A stretch of DNA of 64,000 nt from Karstenula rhodostoma CBS 690.94 (GCA_010093485.1 MU001500.1:258198-322197); one strand, 5' to 3'. Counted from the stretch's first letter, positions 10,279 to 19,911 are shown. The notes: generated by a model from the sequence alone, not told the origin. Made by a program: numbers and translations.

Positions 10279-10695
10279 CATATATCCAATGGAGTCTCCC
10301 GTCCAGACAACCGCACAAACTTGCTTCGTTTTATCAAGAAAGTTTCAGGGGTGCTCATCAAATTCGGGTCTGAGGATGGCGACCATGAGAAATTACGACA
10401 GCGATACATGGATGATATTCTGCGTGGCCTCACAGCAAAGGAAAGTCTTTGCAATTTCGAAGAGCTCCTCCGCGGAAACAGCCGCCTCCTCTGGCCCCCG
10501 GGAATCGCTTGCGACGATCGTATATCTGGCTGTGGGTCCAAAAAAGTCTGTACCGTAATCCGCAAAGACCTTGACGGGGAGCAACTACACGAGGATGACA
10601 TGCTGTCGGCTGCTTCGGCAGTGGAGAATCTTCTTGCGCTGGATCACTACGTCAAGATACCCCACGATCTGTTCAAGTGCGGAGAGATCATTTAG
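10279..10695 (+). pseudogene. Relic of an F-box/ankyrin-type gene (paralogue of 3815-5475)
   Basis: An open frame follows the TAG at 10276-10278 and ends at a TAG at 10693-10695. It has no ATG near its start, so it is not a plausible intact gene. Its end (MLSAASAVENLLALDHYVK, then IPHDLFKCGEI) lines up with the F-box/ankyrin protein segment LLVAAAAVENIDALESLLD, then NPHMLLDECILGDV: AA-AVEN-x2-AL, PH-x-L and C-x2-G are shared in order. The upstream part (LLRGLT-like helices and Leu-Leu pairs) agrees loosely. The fragment is therefore probably a truncated, diverged copy lacking the N-terminal F-box and the rest of the repeats. It is adjacent to insertion copy 2. Confidence 0.5.
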
Positions 10696-11288
10696 GTCCT
10701 TTATAAATCTAGTATCAATCTCATGGCTATGTACAGTCTTGTGGTTTTCTGATTGTTGACTCGAACTAAAAAGTAGTGTCCCGTAAAATGATAGACAAAC
10801 ATGGACTGACTGCCGTCCAAAAGTGATACAAAAGGAAGCGTTGTGAGTGGATATGTACAGCCTAGCTGATGATTCGTCTCGCTTAGTAAGATGCTTTGCG
10901 TCATGCACACGTGACGGAAAGCCCCGCTTACATCTTGGCCATGTGTGACGCGGTGGTTGGGCAGCATCTGATGTGTCCTTTTCCATGACTCCTACCTCGG
11001 GCACGACAGCGAAGGACTCCCTTTGGTGAAGCATAAGACGGCCAACTTATTATCCACACGCAGACTTCCATTCTTCGCACCTTGCATTGTGTACTTGAGC
11101 GACCGAAGAGGTGAAGAGCTGCCCCTAGCATTTCGTATGATTCCATACTGACCTGTTACGATAGCTCATCCACGAGGCTCGCCTTGTTTGGTCGTTCCGG
11201 TGACGCTGCTCCGAAATCCCGCTGCTCTCCTCCCACTCCCAGGACTCGCGAAATACCTACAGATGTTGAGAGCACTACCGGCTAGGCT
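10696..11288. other. Intergenic stretch, no supported gene
   Basis: Overlapping short frames exist on both strands, but none has a family motif, good splice structure or internal repeats. No repeat was recognised. Confidence 0.4.
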
Positions 11289-11727
11289 ATGACACTGCGT
11301 AAAGTCAAGGCAGCAAAGTCTTCGACAGACGGAGAACTCCTAGATATATGCAAGAAGGAGGCATGTCAATCTTAGCAGTGTAGCAGAATTGTATCGGATG
11401 CTGATGCTAATGCTATAGCAGTTGAAATGTGGCGAATGCGAGATACGAGCCGGCCCTTCCACTGAATCCATCTATAAGACCTCCCCTCCTACAAATACCT
11501 TAGCTATCATCGTCAACATTTCCAATGCTGGAGGCTCTCTTAAGGTGTACAAGACAGCTGATAACCAGTGGGGAAATGTTTTTGTTGATAAGGTCGGGAC
11601 AGAGGACTGCGAGGATGGCAACAAGATAGTAATAGCATCTTGGGAAGCTGACTGGTGGTATCGTTCCCTTGGTGAAACTGGAATAAAGTATATTGTAAAG
11701 AAAGGAATTGATGCAAAGTCGACGTAA
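11289..11727 (+). CDS. Small hypothetical protein with a probable GC-AG intron
   Basis: Proposed exons are 11289-11360 and 11422-11727, giving 125 aa. The acceptor is strong (TGCTAATGCTATAGCAG). The only donor that keeps a long frame is GCATGT at 11361, making this a non-canonical GC-AG intron of 61 nt; the nearby GT at 11365 leads to an early stop. An in-frame TAG at 11283 fixes the ATG at 11289 as first start. The product has a CGEC motif at the exon junction and a beta-rich middle (SLKVYKTADNQWG, VIASWEADWWYRSL). No signal peptide and no recognised family. It is convergent with the next gene, with stop codons only 8 bp apart. Confidence 0.5.
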
Positions 11728-11734
11728 AGAGCAT

Positions 11735-12433
11735 TCATCTAACGCGATTACGTTGTGCGGTGAAATACCTACACAACTCCTCTGAGAGAGATATGGTTAT
11801 AAAGGGCAAAGTCTGCATACTGTGCGGCTCCATCAACAGCACTCTCCCTGTGACCTGGTGAGAGGTGATAATTGCTTGGGCGTCTTCCAAGGTCAGCTCG
11901 AAAACCCGGCTAGTCTGTGATCCAAACACCTGTAAGGGTATTGCAGGAAGCTCGGTGAGGGACAGTTTGGGCAGACTTGGTCGGCGTGATTGTGTGGACA
12001 AGTTGGAAAGAACTTCAACTGCATCCTTTTTTAAAGAGTCTAGTTTATTCAGACATCGAATATTTTCATAACGGATGCCAGTTTTACCTTGTCTACGACA
12101 TTCCTCTGCAAGCGCCTGGAGGGTCGGAGATGTGAAGTCGCGTTCATGCCGCTGGATTTCCACAGGAAGGCGAAGCCTATCATGCTCTTTCATGCTTGTA
12201 ATTACCGACTGTCCCACGCCGACGACACTCACCACCACTGGCTGTGATCCGCAACGTTCGTTCAAGTGCTGTAGAAAAAGCCGATAGTCCTCCCGTCTCT
12301 TACTTTTCTTCCCGTTCGGCGGTTGTGCGGGCTGTGCGGGCTGCGCAAGGAGGGCAAACGCCTCTTTGACACGTTTGCGTTCATGAAGCTTTACACCTCC
12401 TCGAAGATTGATCGATTCTGCGGCTGACTGCAT
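11735..12433 (-). CDS. Hypothetical basic protein
   Basis: The frame is open further upstream, but the first ATG in it is at 12433, giving 232 aa. An upstream exon cannot be excluded. The N-terminal half is Lys/Arg-rich (KLHERKRVKEAF, GKKSKRRED) with an Ala-Gln-Pro repeat (AQPAQPAQPP). The middle holds a VVVSVVGVGQSV strand segment. The C-terminal half has alternating Leu/Ser helices (LDSLKKDAVEVLSNLS). No known domain was recognised. Its charge suggests nucleic-acid or protein contact, but that is only an inference. Confidence 0.5.
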   Translation of the reverse strand: MQSAAESINLRGGVKLHERKRVKEAFALLAQPAQPAQPPNGKKSKRREDYRLFLQHLNERCGSQPVVVSVVGVGQSVITSMKEHDRLRLPVEIQRHERDFTSPTLQALAEECRRQGKTGIRYENIRCLNKLDSLKKDAVEVLSNLSTQSRRPSLPKLSLTELPAIPLQVFGSQTSRVFELTLEDAQAIITSHQVTGRVLLMEPHSMQTLPFITISLSEELCRYFTAQRNRVR

Positions 12434-13143
12434 CTTGACGATAGCCTCACGGATCGATACGGAGATGCCATGAATGGTTATGTTTGTGTTACAAGCCAAG
12501 GACGAAAAAAAAGGATTAAGATAACATCGATCAGAAGCGAGGTTCACGTGAGATAACGGTAGGGTTTCCGCTGGGAAACGGCTGTATTTCTGTTGGGAAA
12601 CGGTGAATTTCCCGTTACATAGATTTGATTGGTAGCCTAACAACACCCTAGCGCGGGTTCGGCCACCGGACCATAATTGGCTAAAGCCTCGTGGACTTCC
12701 AAATTAATCCTAGTGTACTGTGGGAGGTGGGATGTACACATTACGATCGCGCAGAAAAGACGGTGGCAATACGATCAGTTCTCGGTTCAAAGCGAAAGAC
12801 CGCACTGCACTTCCGAGTCGATGGGTTATGTCTATGAATCAAAATTAGGTGCATGCGGCAACCCAAGCGCGCAGCCATCTATGACCAGATACTGCGCTAT
12901 CTCTCAATCAATAACCCATCCAAGTCGTTAGTAATTGGCCGATCTAAGTCCCTGGGCTGCATTGATCATACAACACTCTGCAAGCTGCATATCGGCTGGG
13001 TGTCGCAAGACTTTGCCTTCTCTTGTGTGTGCTTAACGAATCAGCGCTTTGATCCTAGTCTGTCGATTATATAGACAGTCCAGCAGCGCGCTGGATACAT
13101 ACAATCCCATCAATCAATCCAGAGTCAATTCCTCTTTCGAAAA
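12434..13143. other. Intergenic stretch with a TATA-like box
   Basis: No coding frame is supported. TTATATAG at 13067-13074 lies about 70 bp before the ATG of the small Cys-rich gene and is probably its core promoter. Confidence 0.45.
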
Positions 13144-13356
13144 ATGTGTCATTATTTTGATTCGAAGACTCAGTTCAAAGACTGCGAAGCGGACCCAAAA
13201 CACGTCATCTCAAGGCGGCAATATGACAGATGTGACGAGGCCAAAAAGACCGGCTACCCCTGCGAAGATGCGCAGCCGGCAAAGGGGGAAAACGGCGAAG
13301 TTATCATGACAGGGACGTCCAAGAGGCCTGGGAAGTGCCCATCATGTCTCTCGTAG
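13144..13356 (+). CDS. Small cysteine-rich cytosolic-type protein
   Basis: A 70-aa intronless frame starts with MCHYFDSK. It has six Cys (about residues 2, 14, 30, 40, 65 and 68) and two His, and ends KCPSCLS. The layout, with an N-terminal Cys/His group and a C-terminal CPxC pair, resembles very short Cys/His proteins common in Pezizomycotina and suggests metal binding. There is no signal peptide, so a secreted effector is unlikely. It is convergent with the kinase-like gene (stop codons 50 bp apart). Function is unknown. Confidence 0.6.
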   Translation: MCHYFDSKTQFKDCEADPKHVISRRQYDRCDEAKKTGYPCEDAQPAKGENGEVIMTGTSKRPGKCPSCLS

Positions 13357-13405
13357 ACAATCTGTACGTCTACAGTCTACTGTTGTAACGACGAACGACC
13401 CCGTC

Positions 13406-14287
13406 CTAATGAGATTGAACGGAACAGAACAAAGACCGTGGCAACCACAGTGAGGCCAAAAAGAATTGATATCTTGGCATCAGGTGTAGGCGGAGGTGTA
13501 AAGGTTCGGTTATGTGCTGATGTGGGTCAGCTCTCGTGCGGGTTAGGTTTAGAAATTGAAGAATACCATTCAGGTCCCCCACAACCAGTTCAAATCCATC
13601 ATATTGGCCTTGCCAGCACTTTCTGATAACCCCCCCGATCGCTTGCAAAGAACCTGTGTCAGGAAAAACACCTTTCGAGTATCGGCTAAGAATCTCGTCT
13701 TCGGCTAAATCTCTATACGGCGCGTTCCCGGTCATGATCTCATACAGGACAGAACCAAACGCAAAGATATCCCCTTGAACAGACAGGGCAGGTCCTGGAT
13801 ACTCATGACTTGCTGTTACCGCGATGAGAAGTGGGGAACCGTCCAGAGAAGATCCAGCGAAGTCAGATAGCCTAGTATCCAACTTCTCATCCAGGAGCAC
13901 ATTTTGGCAAGTCAAATCGCCATGGATAATTCCGACACGGTGAATGAAAGTGAATGCTTGCGCGATTTGAATAGCCCATTGCAGTCGTAGCTTATCATCG
14001 ACTTTGTTTCGATTGTTGAACGATCGTAGATTGCCGTTCGGGGCGTATTCCAGTCGAATGCCGCTTTCAACGGCTCCATGATAACGGAGAATTCCTTTAT
14101 GTCCCCCCTGTTGATTGAATCGTTCGTATATCGTCCGTTCTCTAGAAATGAGATCGGAACAGTCCTCGTGAAGAGGGGTTTTGATAACAGTCTCGGATAC
14201 CTTATCGACGACGACGAGGCCAGTAGTTCCCCAAGCAACTACATCCTTTAGCCCGAACCCTCTCGGATACTTAATCTCATCCGACAT
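13406..14287 (-). CDS. Atypical protein-kinase-like protein
   Basis: A 293-aa frame starts at the ATG at 14287. Kinase landmarks are present in order: a partial glycine loop (AWGTTGLV, ~18-25), the ATP-binding Lys in VIKTP (~36), HGDLTCQNVLLD (~122-133), DFA (~142-144) and DIFAFGSVLYEIMTG (~190-205). The catalytic-loop Arg is Gly and DFG is DFA, but the catalytic Asp and the metal-binding Asn and Asp remain. Activity is therefore possible but uncertain. The last ~45 residues after the kinase fold are not kinase-like and may reflect an unrecognised intron or alternative stop. Related short kinase-like genes are frequent in fungal accessory regions; the substrate is unknown. Confidence 0.8.
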   Translation of the reverse strand: MSDEIKYPRGFGLKDVVAWGTTGLVVVDKVSETVIKTPLHEDCSDLISRERTIYERFNQQGGHKGILRYHGAVESGIRLEYAPNGNLRSFNNRNKVDDKLRLQWAIQIAQAFTFIHRVGIIHGDLTCQNVLLDEKLDTRLSDFAGSSLDGSPLLIAVTASHEYPGPALSVQGDIFAFGSVLYEIMTGNAPYRDLAEDEILSRYSKGVFPDTGSLQAIGGVIRKCWQGQYDGFELVVGDLNGILQFLNLTRTRADPHQHITEPLHLRLHLMPRYQFFLASLWLPRSLFCSVQSH

Positions 14288-15421
14288 GTGAACAGCTCAC
14301 AGCTTTAGGAACGTCCAGGTATCTGCAAATTCGTTAGAATAAGGAATTAGAAAGACCGATCCCTGTACTTTCTTATCTTCGACCTAACAGTACAGTAGAG
14401 AAGACGGGGTTCTTCATTAACAGGGAGCAGTGGAAGAGTTACTGTAGGCACACGGTTATGAAAGCTGATGAAGAGGAAGGATTCGTGGAGTCAGGAGCTT
14501 CCTGGATATATTTGTGCCAAGACGAGCGCTAATCGCAGAACTTCCCGATCTCCGACCGAACAAATTAGCGCATCCTAGTTGTAACACGCTTGTATAGATT
14601 TTACCGAATCTTTTCAAAAAATAAAAATAAAAAAATAGCTCCCTTCCCTGTCCCACTTCTATTCATCGGTTATAGCACTTCTGCTTGACTGGCAAGGTCG
14701 TGGTTTGGGAATACGTGAATAGAAGATTGAGGTGTATTGTTCCGGTGGTACATCCGGTGAGGCTGGCGCGCTCAGCGAACACTAGCACTGCAACTTCCTT
14801 ATCACAACATCACAAAAACCCCTTCGTGACGCTTTCCCTCTTGCTAAACTGCCTCGATCGCTAACGCTATCCTCACCACCTTTGCTGAAGAATAGCTAAC
14901 GTAGTTTTGGCAGCAGTGGTGACTCCGAGCCGCCGCCCGTTTCGCAAATCCTACCTGCAGAAGCCGCGATGGCAGCACCCGCATCTAATCAGACTCAACT
15001 TCCACCGTCCTTCTTCCTTCCTCTTCTAATGTCATATCCTTCTCTAGACCAAACGTGGCCACGCTGCGCTTGCAGAGATCGCACTCCCAGACTACTGTAC
15101 AAGCGCCAAACGCAACCGCACTAGTTATGTCGCAGGCTTTACGACCGCTATCCATCAAAGAGGCCAAGTAGGGCCGCTGTAAGAAAAACAAAGAGCACAA
15201 TATATTGCCAGCAGTAGAGCTCAATAGACTAATCACGTCCTTCGTACTCGTATCACAATCCTGACGGGCAACACAACTGAACCACTGCCTCTCGCAATGC
15301 ATAGCCCCAACATCCACGCCGCCACGTTACTTATTAAGATAGAGATTCATGCTGTGCGTTGCACTTTCGTAGAAGTTTACGCTTATTAACCTGCGAGTCT
15401 AGTTAGGGAGTAACCTAGATT
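14288..15421. other. Intergenic stretch, no supported gene
   Basis: Only short frames are present, including a minus-strand one (14985-15302) with no motif. An A-rich run lies at 14616-14637. Confidence 0.4.
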
Positions 15422-15472
15422 GTCATCCTTAATGTCGCCATCGCTAATCGTGAGCTGGGCCCGGGTTTCTAT
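15422..15472 (-). repeat. Left arm of a 51-bp inverted repeat
   Basis: The reverse complement of these 51 bases matches 16744-16794 at 46 of 51 positions and contains CCCGGGCCCAGCTCACGATT. The two arms face each other across about 1.27 kb that includes the hairpin array. No clear target-site duplication was seen outside the arms. Bases just to the right (15473-15505) continue to resemble the repeat unit at 16744-16910. Confidence 0.7.
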
Positions 15473-15796
15473 CGGACTTTCCGATGCGTCGGTAATGCTC
15501 GAGGTTACGATCGTTGATGATGAGGGTGGGCGGGTCCGTCATATCTGATCCCTCGGCGTCTTGAAGGGCGATAAGCGAAGTGTGTACGCCGAGACATCGA
15601 TCCTATGCGCGAAAGAATGCGCGCTGGGTACTAAATACAGTAGAACCTGGCGCGAGGGTCAGCCCGTATGGGTGGTTGAAGTCGGCTTGTTGTGGTGGGT
15701 CGCGCATAGCGTGGGCGCCCGCTACTAACACCACCCGCCGGGGTTTAGGTCACATGACGTGGCGAGCCATCCCCTTCAACTGTACAACTTTCCACC

Positions 15797-16540
15797 TTTG
15801 CCACCGTTTCGCGGGAATTTCTGAGGTATATTCGACTCTATGGACCCTGATCTCAATGTGAGTCTAGCGAAACACTGGAATTTCGAACGTGGGGGTGCAG
15901 TTTCTCTGGTCTACACACGCTATAGTTGTATCCATAGGCGCACACCGTGTTTCCAAGCCTTAAAATCCCAACCGCCACACCGTTTCGATACTGTTTCTTA
16001 CGTAGAAATTATATATATGTGCAGAAACAGCACCGAAAAAGTGTGGCAGTGAGTGTTTCTCACGTTTAAAGGCCGGCGTGCCTGCGCGGTGTGCACATGC
16101 GTACGCAGAAACCTTGCCTCTGCGAAACAACCACAACTACACTGTTTCGCTAGGATTTCTCACGCAAGTATCATGAATTGGCTTATAGAGATTATATATA
16201 CCTACAGAAACAGCACCGAAACAGTGTGGTTGTGGGTGATTATCATGTTTGAAAGCCGGCGTGCCTGTGCGCACGCCTACAATGGCCTGACCTGACCTGA
16301 CCTGACCACGCCCGTTTCTGCCCGTTTCGCTGGGTTTTCTCACGCCCAGATGATGATAAACCCTATTCATAATACAACTACACGGCGAAACAGCAAAGAA
16401 ACAACGTTGGCGTTGGAGTTTCTCACGTTTGAAAGGGGCACCGGGTCTGCGCAGCGCCACGCCCTGGTAAGCCAACCACGCCCGTCTGTGTCTGTTTCTG
16501 CCTGTTTCAGTGTTGTTTCTCTGCATTTATGGATTAATGA
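15797..16540. repeat. Tandem array of about five 160-180-bp hairpin-forming units
   Basis: The anchor GTTTCGCTGGGTTTTCT-like sequence recurs near 15805, 15981, 16144, 16324 and 16504 (spacings about 162-180 bp). GTTTCTCACGTTTGAAAG-like sequence recurs once per middle unit. Units contain imperfect inverted repeats. Left arm 15974-15998 pairs with 16023-16047 (21 of 25, 24-nt loop). Left arm 16129-16160 pairs with 16206-16237 (25 of 32, 45-nt loop), and the next unit has a shorter version. Loops hold an ATTATATATA core. No coding frame spans the array. A (CCTGA)n microsatellite lies at 16286-16307. Confidence 0.75.
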
Positions 16541-16743
16541 AGTGGAAAGTTGCGAGGTGCGAGGTGCCTAGAAGCGCTAATGGGCGCTAAGCTCTGTTAG
16601 GTCTGCCGACCGCCGAGGTATTCCTCTGCAACGCCGTCACGCCTTGGTCAGACACCCAGACCTCATGGTAAATTGGTAACCATCCCGTGCACAATGACGC
16701 TGACCCTTATAGAACTCTCAGTGTCCCCCTAGTTCATCCCGCC

Positions 16744-16910
16744 ATAGACACCCGGGCCCAGCTCACGATTAGCGATCGCGATATCAAAGATGACCGACGC
16801 ATCAAGAAGTCGATGGATAGCCGCTTCACTGCCGGCGCCTAGCTCGCGATCAATGGCAGTAAGAGCATTATGGACGCACTAGGAAGTTGATGGATAGCCG
16901 CTTCAGGGAC
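16744..16910 (+). repeat. Right inverted-repeat arm plus diverged ~76-bp tandem units
   Basis: Positions 16744-16794 form the right arm of the 51-bp inverted repeat. The sequence then continues as two related units sharing AAGTYGATGGATAGCCGCTT, at about 16808 and 16884. CCCAGCTCACGAT and CCTAGCTCGCGAT open the two units. The same unit in inverted orientation is present at 15422-15505, so this is one dispersed or tandem repeat family in both orientations. Confidence 0.6.
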
Positions 16911-17067
16911 CAGCGTCAACGCAACGTCGAGATTGATTGATGTACATAAAGGAGGAGCGTTTGAGGAACCTGCATGTGTACGGGTGGTGGGTGCCGAGTC
17001 GTCGTTGGGCGAATCGTCGCGTGGGGTCTGCGTGGTCTAGTACGACATGTGCTGGATGTCCACGGGA

Positions 17068-18409
17068 TTACCTCATGTGAAAAGTGTGTTCTCCCGGTCG
17101 GCTGTCAACCGTATCTTGCGCAAGTTGTAGTATGTTGTCAGGGGAAATACCCAGGATCTCTCCTGTGTGGTTGAGCTGCTTTTGCAGCGTTAGTCCAGCG
17201 TTCCAGTCATTGGAAAAGAGCACGTGTATTTTCCCATAGCAGCTTTGGCGCAGAAAATACATCCTGGATGAACTTGCGGTCTGCAAATAGTCTGACAGCT
17301 GTTATTATGGTTGGTTGTGTTGGCTGGTAAGGAAGTGCGGTACATCGAACTCCATCACCTTTACAGTGTCAACCCCACCAATTCGTCCTTCCTCAAGCAT
17401 ATCCGGGTCGGCTTTATACAACGCATCTCTCAGAGCTCTGACTAGTTGATATCGGCCTTGTGCCAATACAGAGAGTCTCTGTTGGTAGTCTCCGACAATC
17501 ATGTTGTACTCTTACAAGAGCCGATCGATTCGTGTGGATAGTGTGCTCTTTTCGGCTTCGAGGCTAGATGCTTGGGCTTTTGCTTCCTCGCGGATAGACT
17601 TGATATCGTCTCGAAGCTTCGAAAGCTTGTCATTGGCCTCGTCACGAAGCTTGGAGAACTTCTCACTCGAGTCTCGTTCTTGGGTCTTGGCTTTCTGGTG
17701 GGCAGCGTCGAGTTCGCTCTGAAGCTTGGAGCACTTCTCACTTGCGTCTCGTTCTTAGGTCTTAGCTTCCTTACGGACAGACTTGATGTGGTTTCGAAGC
17801 TTCAAAATCTTGTCATGTGCCTCGGCACGAAGTTTGGAGAACTTATCATTTGCTTTGGATGCCTGGGTCTCGAGCTCTGTAACAACCACTTGTAGTTCTG
17901 TGCCAGTCTTAAAAGCAGCCTCGGCTTTCAACCTATGCGCTTCAGGCGTTGCCTCTGCGTCCCGGAGTCTCCGGGTCATGTTGTCACTGGCTCGGGCAGC
18001 AGCATCGGCTTTGCTCTTCTCGGTCGCAAGGTTATGCTCGAGCTCTGTAACAGCCGCTTGTAGTTCTTCGATCTTCGATTCTAGCGTCGATATGGTCTCA
18101 TTCAAAGTGCTGATAGTATTGGTAGCAGTATCGGCAGCCATGTTCGGGTCATGTTTGTGGGTCTCGATACTCGCTTCAAGCGTCGATATGGTAGCGGCAG
18201 CAGTATCGGCGTCGTGCTTGTGGGTCTCGATTGAGCGTTGATATGGTCTCGTTCAAGGTGTTGATAGTATTGGCATACATCTTCGCATCGTGCTTGTGGG
18301 TCTCGATACTCGCTTTGAGCGTCGACATGTTCTCGTTCAGTGCATCGATGGTAGCCTTAGTCGTCTTTGCGTCGTGCTTGAGTGTGGACGTAGTATTCTG
18401 CAGCTCGAC
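17068..18409 (-). pseudogene. Broken coiled-coil protein gene with four CAA-to-TAA stops
   Basis: One minus-strand frame reads continuously as heptad-rich protein. Repeats such as STLNETISTLE and KASIETHKHDA come first, then a long Lys/Glu/Ala coiled coil, then a globular tail (EYNMIVGDYQQRLSVLAQGR and onward to 17068). It is interrupted by TAA at 17755-17757, 17512-17514, 17305-17307 and 17302-17304. At the first stop a neighbouring internal copy (AKTQERDSSEKF) shows Gln in the same place. All four stops can be explained as CAA changed to TAA. An 8-bp deletion relative to the internal repeat, near 18229-18232, shifts frame upstream. The ancestral function is unknown. The pattern fits RIP or long decay. 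Confidence 0.7.
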
Positions 18410-18432
18410 ACAAGGATCGCGTCGAGCTGCAG
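18398..18432. repeat. 12-bp perfect inverted repeat at the junction of two opposing coiled-coil frames
   Basis: CTGCAGCTCGAC (18398-18409) and GTCGAGCTGCAG (18421-18432) are exact reverse complements separated by 11 nt. Both arms encode Val-Glu-Leu-Gln reading outward. The minus-strand coiled coil starts at the left arm and the plus-strand coiled coil at the right arm. Confidence 0.75.
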
Positions 18433-18837
18433 AGAACCATATCAGCGCTCAAAGCCGATATCGAGGCTCAGCAAAGCATCGCAAAGGCCGCTGCCAACAC
18501 CATTGAAGATTTGGAGAAGACTGTATCTTCCCTCCAAGCTGAAGTCAAAACCATCCCAACCACTTCATGAATCACCGAAGCAAAGAATTTGAACATCGTT
18601 CAGAAGACGAAGCCTGTGGAAAATGCGCGCGCGCTCATCGCCCCTGCATCAGACTCGGAATGGTACACAACAAGTAGTGCTTGGTGGTACATCCGTCCAC
18701 GAGCGCAGGGTCTTTCGATGATTGGAGACTGCCCAGATGCTGGATTCCGTGCAGCGGAGAGACGAGAGACTGTAAGAAGGCTGCGTGTCCCTATGGAACA
18801 GGAGTATGAAAAGAAGCAGAGTTACCCCATAATCTAG
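18421..18837 (+). pseudogene. Plus-strand coiled-coil fragment, inverted partner of the neighbouring relic
   Basis: The frame begins VELQRTISALKADIEAQQS, closely similar to the minus-strand start VELQNTTSTLKHD. It continues as a coiled coil to a TGA at 18568-18570. The same frame then stays open to a TAG at 18835-18837, encoding a non-coiled tail (WYTTSSAWWYIRPRAQG and onward). The TGA can be explained by CGA changed to TGA. No intact start is visible. This looks like the other piece of a gene split by an inversion, or an inverted partial duplicate. Confidence 0.55.
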
Positions 18838-19036
18838 TCTTCATGTTCCTATGAGAGGGTCGTGTCTTCTGCAACTACTTCCAGAGCTTTTGCGAGCCAT
18901 TTTCAGGAAAGAAGGTTCCAACGAAAGCCGGTGACACAACGGTGGCAGGTCATGAATCGACTGTTACGTGTCACTCGCGGGCGGTGGATGCTCTTGCATG
19001 TTATCTTAAACGGCGCATTCACCATCAAGTCTCCTT

Positions 19037-19911
19037 TCATGTAGCCATACCAAACTGCTCATACACCTTCCCAAAGCTATCCCTCCAAGTCTGCACAACC
19101 ATCGCCCCCGTCCCGACGCCAATCTCCTTCTTCAAGCTCCCATCCGTCTCCGTCTCATCCAGCGCCTTGAAGAATTGATCGATGTACTCCTGCAGCGGCA
19201 TCGGCGGAAACGCATTCTCTCCCATCGCCGCAAGTGTCGCCTCGCGATGTTCCTTGTCAAGCTCTGTGTCCACATACGGCGGCACAATCTCCACGACGTT
19301 GAAGTTCTTCTTCGCCTCCTCGCCTGCAAAAGCAATCTGCTGGCGAAGGCTTAGCGCAAGGGCATGCACGCCGGCTTTGGTGGCGCAGTAGTTGGGCCAG
19401 AAGCCCATGGGGAGGAGACCGAGCGCGGAACTGGTGACGAAGAGAGTTGCGGGGGTGCCCTTGGTGGCGAGGGATAGCAAGTGCGGTGCAAAAGCTTGGA
19501 CGAGTAGTGTTGGCGCCGTTAGGTTCGCTGCAATCTCACGCTCAATCTCGCCGGCTGCGATACTGGAGGGGTCGAAGAAGCTGAAGCTCTTTTGAATACC
19601 GGCGTTAATGAGTACAGTGTCGAGATCGGGGAAGTCCTCGAGGATGCCGGCGGCGTGCGACTGAAGGGTAGAGAAGTCGGTGATATCGAACTGGTGGCAC
19701 GTATCAGTGAGAGCTGTCACGCAGTATCGACCGGGTAGCATACCTGGCGCGTCTCGAGGCCATTGAGTTCCTGTGCCAAAGTCGCAAGCCTGGCCTGGTT
19801 GCGGCCCGTGGCGATGACTTTCTTGCCCGAGGCATGGAACCGGCGGACCAGCTGCTCGCCTATGCCCGCAGTGCCTCCGACGACTAGGATAGTGTTGATT
19901 CTGGACGCCAT
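19037..19911 (-). CDS. Short-chain dehydrogenase/reductase (DltE-like)
   Basis: Exons are 19911-19744 and 19690-19037 (53-nt intron, GTATGC donor, CACCAG acceptor), giving 273 aa. Rossmann landmarks are clear: the cofactor loop GGTAGIG at about residues 12-18, the NAG motif in LINAGI, the catalytic Ser in FVTSSALG, and Tyr-x3-Lys in NYCATKAG (about 157-161). The cofactor loop followed by ATGRN suggests NADP(H). The layout and C-terminal region resemble the DltE-type group of classical SDRs. The substrate cannot be read from sequence, and no biosynthetic cluster surrounds it. Confidence 0.92.

Noticed and set aside
10116..10601. 161-codon minus-strand frame
   Set aside because: It is antisense to the F-box/ankyrin relic and Arg/Ser-rich, with no motif.
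14985..15302. Minus-strand frame of about 105 codons
   Set aside because: It contains a few Cys and a hydrophobic patch, but no signal, motif, splice signals or supporting context.
17501..18241. Plus-strand hydrophobic and Ser-rich frames
   Set aside because: They are shadows of the minus-strand coiled-coil relic, whose heptad pattern and internal repeats are far stronger evidence.
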